DNA from: an uncultured Eubacterium sp.
Lineage (GTDB): Bacteria; Bacillota; Clostridia; Lachnospirales; Lachnospiraceae
Reading direction: 5' to 3'
NCBI GenBank assembly: GCA_958446835.1
Contig: CAUCXT010000092.1
Coordinates: 1-5,258 of the forward strand
DNA length: 5,258 nt
Under the pieces are notes generated by a model. That model was given only the letters and a program-made list of their open reading frames with translations. It was not told where the DNA came from and did no database searches. Positions 1-5,258 of this stretch are shown here, in pieces. The position numbers were made by a program, and so were the translations under genes. Within the stretch, counting starts at the first letter, position 1. Each line of letters begins with the position of its first letter.

Positions 1-146
1 TTCAGCCATATACCATGGTTAAGGATAACAGAACAGGTGAGGAATCGGGTAATGCTCAGGCAGTGCTCGATGGAGATTTGGACCGCTTCATGGGAGCTTA
101 TCTTAAGTGGCTGAGTCTTGGAAAAAAAGGGACAACAGAGGAATAA
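1..146 (+). CDS. C-terminal fragment of an unrecognised protein (5' end outside window)
   Basis: A reading frame open from the window edge (first full codon at 3) ends at TAA 144-146 and gives 47 residues. The fragment is hydrophilic and charged, with a stretch around MGAYLKWLSLGKK near the end and an acidic TTEE tail; it has no membrane segment and no motif I can assign. There is an ATG at 15-17, but no ribosome binding site precedes it within the window, so this is more likely the tail of a longer gene than a small gene. The stop sits only 12 bases before the cheW start and directly abuts the cheW ribosome binding site, which suggests the same operon. Its neighbour might hint at a chemotaxis or motility role, but the sequence does not show this. 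That the frame is coding is fairly likely, given the clean stop next to a strong ribosome binding site. Its function is unknown. Confidence 0.6.
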   Translation, partial: QPYTMVKDNRTGEESGNAQAVLDGDLDRFMGAYLKWLSLGKKGTTEE

Positions 147-152
147 AGGAGG
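147..152 (+). promoter_or_regulatory. Ribosome binding site of cheW
   Basis: A full AGGAGG Shine-Dalgarno motif lies 6 bases before the ATG at 159 and begins immediately after the upstream TAA (144-146). It fixes the cheW start. The arrangement suggests ribosomes finishing the upstream gene can reinitiate on cheW. Confidence 0.85.
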
Positions 153-158
153 ATTATC

Positions 159-617
159 ATGGCAGAAGCTTTAAAACCGATTGTGTTCAGAGTTGGAAAT
201 GAGTTATATGGCATAGATATTCAGTATGTCAATGCTATTGAAAAGGATCAGGATATTGTTCGTGTTCCGAATGCTTCAAGCAGCATAAAGGGCATTATCA
301 ACTTAAGAGGTGATATAATTCCTGTATACAGCTTAAGGGACAAGTTCAAGCTTCCTCAGGCCCCGGGAGATACCAAGCTTATAATTGCAAACCTTCCGGA
401 TATGAAGTTAGCTATAGAGGTTGATGAGGTCGAGGAGATTGATGACCTTCAGGAAGATGAGATAAGGGATTTTCCAAGCATAGCAACCAATCATGACACA
501 GCATATTTTGTGAAGGTTGCCAATAAGGCAGGCAAGCTTATACTTATAATTGATATTCATAATTTACTCACCGCGGATGAGGCGGAAGACGCAAAGCAGC
601 TGATGGAGGAAAAGTAG
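159..617 (+). CDS. cheW: Chemotaxis adaptor protein CheW
   Basis: This is a cytoplasmic scaffold of 152 residues that links the histidine kinase CheA to chemoreceptors in signalling arrays. The whole protein is one CheW-like domain, the usual length for stand-alone CheW. It opens with a beta strand (IVFRVGNELYGIDI, about residues 8-21). The family core KGIINLRGDIIPVYSLR spans residues 44-60, with the NLRG arginine at 50 and P55-V56 where CheW proteins have them. An acidic segment (about 88-102, IEVDEVEEIDD) follows, and a closing strand-helix, LILIIDIHNLL, at about 127-137. No response-regulator or kinase domain is fused, so this is not CheV or CheA. The ATG at 159 has an AGGAGG site 6 bases upstream. 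The gene sits 12 bases after an unidentified gene and 1 base before hom, so co-transcription with a biosynthetic gene is likely. The family call is firm. Whether it serves the main array or a specialised one cannot be told here. Confidence 0.93.
   Translation: MAEALKPIVFRVGNELYGIDIQYVNAIEKDQDIVRVPNASSSIKGIINLRGDIIPVYSLRDKFKLPQAPGDTKLIIANLPDMKLAIEVDEVEEIDDLQEDEIRDFPSIATNHDTAYFVKVANKAGKLILIIDIHNLLTADEAEDAKQLMEEK
605..610 (+). promoter_or_regulatory. Ribosome binding site of hom, embedded in the 3' end of cheW
   Basis: GGAGGA lies 8 bases before the hom ATG at 619, within the last codons of cheW (stop TAG 615-617). Translation of cheW must pass over this site, which suggests translational coupling of the two genes. 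Confidence 0.75.
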
Positions 618-618
618 G

Positions 619-1833
619 ATGGTAAATGTAGCAGTTCTAGGTTATGGTACGGTAGGCTCAGGAGTTGTTGAAGTATTGAGCAGAAATGCAGATGTACTTA
701 AAAAAAGTGCAGGACAGGAAATTAATCTCAAATACGTTCTTGATCTTAAAGAATTTCCGGGAACACCGATTGAAAACAAGGTTGTTCATGACTTCAATAT
801 TATTCTCAATGACAATGATGTTTCAGTTATTGTCGAGGTGATGGGAGGGGTTAATCCGGCATACTCCTTTGTAAAGTCCGCTCTTTTAAAGGGAAAGAGT
901 GTATGTACCTCCAATAAGGAGCTGGTTGCAAAACACGGCGCAGAACTGCTTGGAATTGCCAGGGAGAAGGGAGTTAATTTCTTCTTTGAGGCAAGTGTTG
1001 CAGGAGGAATACCTATTATCAGACCTCTTGAACAGTGTATTACCGCAGATGAAATACTTGAGGTTTCGGGTATCCTCAACGGAACCACCAACTTTATCCT
1101 TACAAAGATGGAAAAAGAAGGTGCCTCATACGATGAGGTGCTTGCACAGGCGCAGAAGCTAGGCTACGCTGAGAGGAATCCGGAGGCGGATGTAGAAGGT
1201 TTCGATGCTGGGCGCAAGATTGCCATTTTAAGCTCCATTGTAAGCAGAAAACAGGTTGATTTTGAGAACGTATATACAGAAGGCATTACTAAGGTAAGCG
1301 CGGATGATTTTGCCTATGCGGCAAAGCTTGGGGTTACAATCAAGCTTGTAGCCAAGAGCTGTGTCACACCTGAGGGAATGTATGTCATGGTGACACCGAG
1401 AATGCTCAGATATGGCAAGCCGCTTGCTTCTGTACACGATGTTGTAAACGCAGTGTGCGTGAAGGGAAATATGCTTGGCGATGTAATGTTCTACGGAGCA
1501 GGAGCAGGTAAGCTTCCTACAGCGAGCGCTGTTGTATCGGATATTGTAGATGCTGTGCGTCATGCAGACGGTCATGTCAATAATGGCTGGTCACAGGAAA
1601 AGAAAGAACTCATATCAATAGATGAGGTCGAGAACTGCTTCTATGTGCGCATTGAGGGCAATGCGGCTGAAAGAGAAGAAGAACTTGAGAAGCTTTTTGG
1701 CGGAGTTACGATATGCGACAATGTGATTGACGGGGAATTTGCATTTGTCACAGGTTCTATCAAGGAAGCAGAGTTTGCTAAGGCAGCCTGCAGCGTCAAA
1801 GGTATAAAGAATACTATCAGAATAGAATTATAA
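619..1833 (+). CDS. hom: Homoserine dehydrogenase with C-terminal ACT-like domain
   Basis: This cytoplasmic enzyme of 404 residues reduces aspartate-4-semialdehyde to homoserine with NAD(P)H, the step committing carbon to threonine and methionine. The N-terminal Rossmann fold begins at once with VAVLGYGTVGSG (about residues 4-15), which supports the ATG at 619. SNKELVAKHG starts at residue 98, and its K100 corresponds to the catalytic lysine of the NK motif. The family signature spans residues 178-200: A178, G182, P188, D191, G194, D196 and K200 fit its pattern. E185, D196 and K200 align by spacing with yeast E208, D219 and K223. The catalytic domain runs to about 320. Residues about 337-404 look like an ACT domain, so feedback by threonine is expected from the family. 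At 404 residues it is somewhat shorter than Bacillus Hom, mostly in the C-terminal region. It starts one base after the cheW stop and precedes an aspartate kinase, with which it shares a pathway. No frameshift or missing key residue is seen. Confidence 0.96.
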   Translation: MVNVAVLGYGTVGSGVVEVLSRNADVLKKSAGQEINLKYVLDLKEFPGTPIENKVVHDFNIILNDNDVSVIVEVMGGVNPAYSFVKSALLKGKSVCTSNKELVAKHGAELLGIAREKGVNFFFEASVAGGIPIIRPLEQCITADEILEVSGILNGTTNFILTKMEKEGASYDEVLAQAQKLGYAERNPEADVEGFDAGRKIAILSSIVSRKQVDFENVYTEGITKVSADDFAYAAKLGVTIKLVAKSCVTPEGMYVMVTPRMLRYGKPLASVHDVVNAVCVKGNMLGDVMFYGAGAGKLPTASAVVSDIVDAVRHADGHVNNGWSQEKKELISIDEVENCFYVRIEGNAAEREEELEKLFGGVTICDNVIDGEFAFVTGSIKEAEFAKAACSVKGIKNTIRIEL

Positions 1834-1857
1834 TATTTATAGAAGCCAAAACTACAC

Positions 1858-1862
1858 GGAGG
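1858..1862 (+). promoter_or_regulatory. Ribosome binding site that decides the aspartate kinase start
   Basis: GGAGG is the only strong Shine-Dalgarno motif before the kinase. Two in-frame ATGs follow. The one at 1865 is only 2 bases from the motif, too close for normal initiation, while the one at 1871 is 8 bases away. The site therefore favours 1871. The gap of about 30 bases after hom contains no terminator-like hairpin and no recognisable promoter, consistent with read-through from hom. Confidence 0.75.
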
Positions 1863-1870
1863 ATATGAAA

Positions 1871-3184
1871 ATGTTAAAGGTTGTTAAGTTCGGTGGAAGT
1901 TCACTTGCAAGTGCGGAACAGTTTAAGAAGGTTGCAGACATCATCCATGCGGATGAGTCGAGAAGATATGTTGTACCTTCTGCACCGGGAAAGCGTTTTA
2001 AGGAGGATGTCAAGGTTACGGACATGCTCTATGACTGCTATGGTGTTGCCTCAAAGGGCTATGATTTCTCGGATATTTTTGATGATATTAAGGCGAGGTA
2101 TCAGGAGATTATAGATGATCTTGGGCTTGATTTATCTCTTGAGAAGGAGTTTTCCAACATTGAGGCTGCTTTCAGAGCCAGAGCGGGACGCGATTACGCC
2201 GCTTCTAGAGGTGAGTACCTGAACGGTATCATCCTTGCTAACTATCTTGGATATGAATTTGTTGATGCGGAGGATGTTATATTCTTCGATACCAACGGAA
2301 ACCTTGACGCCAAGAAGACCAATCAGGTGCTGTCAGAGAGACTTTTGACAGTTGACAGAGCGGTTGTTCCGGGCTTCTACGGAATCAGACCTAATGATAC
2401 AATAAAGACATTTTCACGCGGTGGTTCGGACATCACAGGAGCTATCGTTGCAAGAGCGGTGAAGGCAGACTTATATGAGAACTGGACAGATGTATCAGGC
2501 TTCCTTGTTGCGGACCCTAGAATTATCGACAATCCTAAGCCGATTGTCACAATAACCTACAAGGAGCTCAGGGAGCTTTCGTACATGGGTGCCACAGTAC
2601 TCCATGATGAATCCATCTTCCCTGTGCGCAAGGAGGGTATTCCGATCAATATCCGCAACACCAACAAGCCGGAAGATCCGGGAACAATGATTGTTGAGAG
2701 CACTTCGCGTAAGCCTGAGTATGTCATAACAGGTATTGCCGGCAAGAAGGGCTTCACTGTTGTGAGCATAGAGAAGGACATGATGAATTCAGAGATTGGA
2801 TTTGGACGCAAGGTTCTTGAAGTGTTTGAGAAGCAGGGACTTTCCTTCGAGCATACTCCATCGGGAATCGATACCATGTCAATTGTAATTCATCAGGATG
2901 AGTTCGTGGAGAAGGAGCAGGAGGTTCTTGCCGGACTTCACAGAAATGTGCACCCTGATGCCATCGAGATTGAGTCGGGTCTTGCACTTATCGCGGTTGT
3001 GGGACGTGGAATGAAGTCGAGCCATGGTACAGCCGGCAAGCTCTTCACAGCACTTGCCGATGCCAATGTCAATGTCAAGATGATCGATCAGGGTTCTTCT
3101 GAGCTCAATATCATCGTAGGCGTGAAGGAAGAGGACTTCGAGAGAGCCTTCAAGGCTATCTACAAGGCATTTTATGAGTCATAA
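1871..3184 (+). CDS. lysC: Aspartate kinase, monofunctional, YclM/AKIII-like with two ACT domains
   Basis: This cytoplasmic enzyme phosphorylates aspartate to 4-aspartyl phosphate, the first step to lysine, threonine and methionine. From ATG 1871 it has 437 residues; starting at ATG 1865 would add Met-Lys, but that codon is only 2 bases from the ribosome binding site. The amino-acid-kinase domain (about 1-275) opens with VVKFGGSSLA, with K6 in the KFGGSS loop. It then shows SAPGKR (37-42), GEYLNG (114-119), FSRGGSD (181-187), YENWTDVSG (202-210) and the HDES segment (245-248). Two ACT domains follow, about 284-350 and 370-435, the second with DQGSSELNI (406-414). SAPGKR followed by the KVTD stretch, HDE, and the SGID motif in the first ACT domain resemble Bacillus subtilis YclM (ThrD, aspartokinase III) as I remember it, more than the alpha/beta LysC type. 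That class is known for joint lysine plus threonine inhibition, which I infer here but cannot show. It lies downstream of hom in a likely operon and ends just before a terminator. Confidence 0.95.
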   Translation: MLKVVKFGGSSLASAEQFKKVADIIHADESRRYVVPSAPGKRFKEDVKVTDMLYDCYGVASKGYDFSDIFDDIKARYQEIIDDLGLDLSLEKEFSNIEAAFRARAGRDYAASRGEYLNGIILANYLGYEFVDAEDVIFFDTNGNLDAKKTNQVLSERLLTVDRAVVPGFYGIRPNDTIKTFSRGGSDITGAIVARAVKADLYENWTDVSGFLVADPRIIDNPKPIVTITYKELRELSYMGATVLHDESIFPVRKEGIPINIRNTNKPEDPGTMIVESTSRKPEYVITGIAGKKGFTVVSIEKDMMNSEIGFGRKVLEVFEKQGLSFEHTPSGIDTMSIVIHQDEFVEKEQEVLAGLHRNVHPDAIEIESGLALIAVVGRGMKSSHGTAGKLFTALADANVNVKMIDQGSSELNIIVGVKEEDFERAFKAIYKAFYES

Positions 3185-3223
3185 ATAAGATAATTAATGT
3201 CGTATGAGTATTATACAGACGAC

Positions 3224-3270
3224 AAGCTGCCCTTGCACAGTACGGTGTACAGGGCGGCTTTTTATTTTTA
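3224..3270 (+). terminator. Strong intrinsic terminator after the aspartate kinase gene
   Basis: The 10-base arm AAGCTGCCCT (3224-3233) pairs with AGGGCGGCTT (3251-3260), with one G-T pair. After a single bulged C at 3250 the stem continues with TGCAC (3234-3238) against GTGTA (3245-3249), leaving a 6-base loop (3239-3244). A T-rich run (3259-3269) follows directly. The stem is GC-rich at its base and begins 39 bases after the kinase stop. There is no T tract on the opposite strand, so it looks one-directional. It should end the cheW-hom-kinase transcript and insulate tex. Confidence 0.93.
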
Positions 3271-3304
3271 TAAGAATATCTCATAAGTTTGTTTTCAAGT
3301 GTAA

Positions 3305-3333
3305 TGGACATAGAAAAAGAAATGCTATATAAT
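3305..3333 (+). promoter_or_regulatory. Sigma-A type promoter for tex
   Basis: The -35 box TGGACA (3305-3310, five of six matches to TTGACA) and a perfect -10 box TATAAT (3328-3333) are separated by exactly 17 bases. AT-rich sequence lies upstream (3261-3300). Transcription would start near 3340, giving a leader of about 55 bases before the tex ATG. The promoter falls between the terminator of the previous unit and tex, where one is expected. Confidence 0.85.
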
Positions 3334-3343
3334 GTATGAAAGA

Positions 3344-3365
3344 CTTTAAAGGAAAATATTTAAAG
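3344..3365 (+). repeat. Perfect 7-bp inverted repeat in the tex leader
   Basis: CTTTAAA (3344-3350) and TTTAAAG (3359-3365) are perfect inverted copies separated by 8 bases. The element lies just downstream of the predicted transcription start. It could be a weak AT-rich RNA hairpin or a protein-binding palindrome. The arms are of low complexity, so chance is a real possibility. Confidence 0.45.
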
Positions 3366-3377
3366 AAAAGAAATGAT

Positions 3378-3384
3378 GGAAGGA
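3378..3384 (+). promoter_or_regulatory. Ribosome binding site of tex
   Basis: GGAAGGA lies 10 bases before the ATG at 3395. It is weaker and more distant than the sites of the upstream genes, but it is the only purine-rich motif suitably placed for the conserved Tex N-terminus. Confidence 0.65.
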
Positions 3385-3394
3385 ATTATTTGAC

Positions 3395-5258
3395 ATGGAT
3401 ATTATAAAGGCGATAGCCTCCGAACTTAATGTGAGAAATAATCAGGTCGAGGCGGCTGTGAAGCTTATTGACGAGGGCTGTACGATTCCGTTTATATCAC
3501 GATACAGGAAAGAGGCAACCGGTGCACTTAACGATGAACAGCTCCGTAACCTTGATGAGAGGCTTAAGTATCTGAGAAATCTCGAGGACAAGAAGGCTCA
3601 GGTAATAGCAAGTATTGAGGAACAGGGCTTGTTGACCGAAGAGCTTAGAAGCAGGATTGAGCAGGCTGATACTATGGTGGCTGTGGAGGATTTATACCGA
3701 CCATACCGCCCGAAGAGAAGAACAAGAGCAACCATCGCGAAGGAGAAGGGTTTAGAGCCGCTTGCCAATATCATCATGCTCCAGATGACGGGAGAGCCTG
3801 TCATTAAGACGGCGGTAGAGTATGTGTCTGAGGAGAAGGATGTAAAGACGCCTGAGGAGGCTGTAGCCGGGGCGAAGGATATTATAGCCGAGTCCATATC
3901 GGATAATGCAGACTATAGAACAAGGATTAGAGAGATTACGTTTAAGGAGGGCATATTGTCCTCTACCGCCAAGGACGCTGAGGCTAAGACGGTTTATGAG
4001 ATGTATTACAATTTCAGTGAGCCGGTAGCAAAGATGGCAGGGCACAGGATACTTGCGGTCAACCGCGGTGAGAATGAGAAGATTCTGACAGTTAAGATAG
4101 AAGCACCTGTTGATAAGATTCTATCATACCTTGAAAAGCAGATTATAGTGAGGGACAACCGGTATACCACAGGAATTATCAAGGAAACCATCGAGGACAG
4201 CTATGAGAGGCTTATCGCACCGTCGATAGAGAGGGAGATAAGAAACCAGCTCACTGAGACGGCGGAGGACGGAGCTATAAATGTGTTTGGCAAGAACCTT
4301 GAACAGCTTCTTTTGCAGCCGCCGATTACAGGACATGTTGTGCTTGGCTGGGATCCGGCATTTAGGACAGGCTGTAAGCTGGCTGTTGTGGATGCCACAG
4401 GAAAGGTTCTTGACACGACAGTCATATATCCTACTGCACCACAGAACAAGGTAACAGAGGCGAAGGCTGTACTCAAGAAGCTCATCAAGAAATATAATGT
4501 TACACTCATTTCGGTTGGAAACGGAACAGCTTCAAGAGAGTCTGAACAGGTCATTGTGGAACTTTTGAAGGAGCTTGATACACCGGTTCAGTATATAATC
4601 GTCAACGAGGCGGGAGCGTCGGTATATTCCGCGAGCAAGCTTGCGACAGAGGAATTTCCTAATTTTGATGTAGGGCAGAGAAGTGCCGCTTCAATTGCCA
4701 GAAGACTTCAGGATCCGCTTGCAGAGCTTGTAAAGATTGACCCGAAGTCGATTGGAGTAGGACAGTACCAGCATGATATGAACCAGAAGAAGCTTGGCGA
4801 GGCACTTGAAGGAGTTGTGGAAGACAGTGTCAACAAGGTTGGAGTTGATTTGAATACTGCCTCTGCCTCACTTCTCGAGTATATTTCAGGAATATCTAAG
4901 GCTATAGCAAAAAATATTGTGACATACAGGGAGGAGAACGGCAGATTTGACAACAGAAAGCAGCTTTTAAAGGTGGCGAAGTTAGGACCTAAGGCGTTTG
5001 AGCAATGTGCCGGATTCATGAAAATTACAGGAGGAAGCAATCCTCTTGATTCTACCAGTGTCCATCCTGAGAGCTATGATGCTGCAGCACAGTTATTGAA
5101 AAAGCTTGGTTATAGTATGGAAGATATAACATCGGGCGGACTTAAAGGTCTGTCCGGCAAGGTGGGTAGTGTCAGTGCAATGGCAAAGGAACTGGAAATC
5201 GGAGAGCTTACCCTTAAGGACATCATAAAGGAACTTGAAAAGCCGGGACGTGACCCTA
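3395..5258 (+). CDS. tex: Tex family RNA-binding transcription accessory protein (3' end outside window)
   Basis: The frame is open from ATG 3395 to the window edge, giving 621 complete codons of a protein usually a little over 700 residues. Tex proteins bind nucleic acid and are linked to transcription and, in several pathogens, virulence and toxin expression; the exact biochemical role is poorly defined. The N-terminal helical region carries the family motif IPFISRYRKEATGAL (about residues 31-45), then DLYRPYRPKRRTRA (about 99-112). A YqgF/RNase H-like domain begins at about 315 with VLGWDPAFRTGCK. It keeps acidic residues D320, E405 (NEAGASVYSAS) and D440 (RRLQDPLAELVKI), then IGVGQYQHD at 453-461. 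Helix-hairpin-helix segments follow at about 485-548 (NTAS, SGISKAIAKNIV, LGPKAFEQCAGF). The sequence stops at KPGRDP, the usual lead-in to the C-terminal S1 RNA-binding domain, so S1 should lie just beyond the window. No internal stop or frameshift is seen. The gene has its own promoter, separate from the upstream operon. Confidence 0.96.
   Translation, partial: MDIIKAIASELNVRNNQVEAAVKLIDEGCTIPFISRYRKEATGALNDEQLRNLDERLKYLRNLEDKKAQVIASIEEQGLLTEELRSRIEQADTMVAVEDLYRPYRPKRRTRATIAKEKGLEPLANIIMLQMTGEPVIKTAVEYVSEEKDVKTPEEAVAGAKDIIAESISDNADYRTRIREITFKEGILSSTAKDAEAKTVYEMYYNFSEPVAKMAGHRILAVNRGENEKILTVKIEAPVDKILSYLEKQIIVRDNRYTTGIIKETIEDSYERLIAPSIEREIRNQLTETAEDGAINVFGKNLEQLLLQPPITGHVVLGWDPAFRTGCKLAVVDATGKVLDTTVIYPTAPQNKVTEAKAVLKKLIKKYNVTLISVGNGTASRESEQVIVELLKELDTPVQYIIVNEAGASVYSASKLATEEFPNFDVGQRSAASIARRLQDPLAELVKIDPKSIGVGQYQHDMNQKKLGEALEGVVEDSVNKVGVDLNTASASLLEYISGISKAIAKNIVTYREENGRFDNRKQLLKVAKLGPKAFEQCAGFMKITGGSNPLDSTSVHPESYDAAAQLLKKLGYSMEDITSGGLKGLSGKVGSVSAMAKELEIGELTLKDIIKELEKPGRDP

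Noticed and set aside
786..1575. Minus-strand and alternate-frame open frames across hom
   Set aside because: The + strand frame encodes a complete homoserine dehydrogenase with all key motifs. The alternatives have no family resemblance.
1834..1864. Gap between hom and the aspartate kinase as a site for a riboswitch, T-box or promoter
   Set aside because: It is about 30 bases, too short for a lysine riboswitch or T-box. No -35/-10 pair or hairpin is visible.
3199..3223. GTCGT/ACGAC 5-bp inverted repeat just before the terminator, a possible second hairpin or antiterminator
   Set aside because: The stem is only 5 bp with a 15-base loop and does not overlap the terminator arm, so no competing structure is evident.
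3373..3393. Six-codon reading frame (MMEGII, stop TGA 3391-3393) ending one base before the tex start, a possible leader peptide
   Set aside because: There is no convincing ribosome binding site ahead of it, and it overlaps the tex ribosome binding site. Such short frames are common by chance.
4201..5040. Long minus-strand open frames (4201-4554 and 4708-5040) opposite tex
   Set aside because: They lie wholly opposite strongly conserved Tex coding sequence, encode low-complexity serine/leucine-rich products with no recognisable domain, and are best explained as shadows of tex codon usage.
1..5258. A novel defence, mobile or RNA-based system
   Set aside because: No direct-repeat array, transposase, integrase, toxin-antitoxin pair, tRNA or rRNA is visible on either strand. 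Nearly all the sequence is explained by housekeeping genes and short intergenic signals.

Overview
The window reads as core chromosome of a motile, low-to-moderate GC Firmicute. The best guess is a Lachnospiraceae-like clostridium (Roseburia/Agathobacter/Butyrivibrio group). This rests on strong GGAGG-type ribosome binding sites, compact co-directional genes, a CheW chemotaxis adaptor, a clostridial/Bacillus YclM-type aspartate kinase and a clostridial-looking Tex protein. The genus is an inference; no rRNA or other marker is present. Every supported gene lies on the + strand.

Layout. Positions 1-146 are the last 47 codons of an unrecognised protein. Positions 159-617 encode a complete CheW. 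Hom (homoserine dehydrogenase, 619-1833) starts one base after the cheW stop, with its ribosome binding site inside cheW. An aspartate kinase of the YclM/AKIII type follows (best start 1871, stop 3182-3184) after a short gap. These genes look like the distal part of one transcription unit, closed by a strong intrinsic terminator (3224-3270). A new unit follows: a near-consensus sigma-A promoter (3305-3333), a short AT-rich leader with a perfect 7-bp inverted repeat, and tex (from 3395). Tex runs off the window end before its C-terminal S1 domain.

Function. Aspartate kinase and homoserine dehydrogenase catalyse steps 1 and 3 of the aspartate-family pathway to threonine and methionine, with lysine branching off between them. 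Both carry C-terminal ACT-type regulatory regions, so allosteric feedback is expected. The intervening enzyme (aspartate-semialdehyde dehydrogenase) and the later threonine enzymes are not here. CheW is functionally unrelated (chemoreceptor-CheA coupling), and its tight linkage to hom is the main oddity of the window. Tex is a nucleic-acid-binding protein linked to transcription and has its own promoter.

I looked for an undescribed system on both strands and did not find one. There is no CRISPR array, mobile element, tRNA, rRNA or recognisable riboswitch. The findings are modest: the cheW-hom junction, the unidentified upstream fragment, the aspartate kinase start choice and class, and the inverted repeat in the tex leader.
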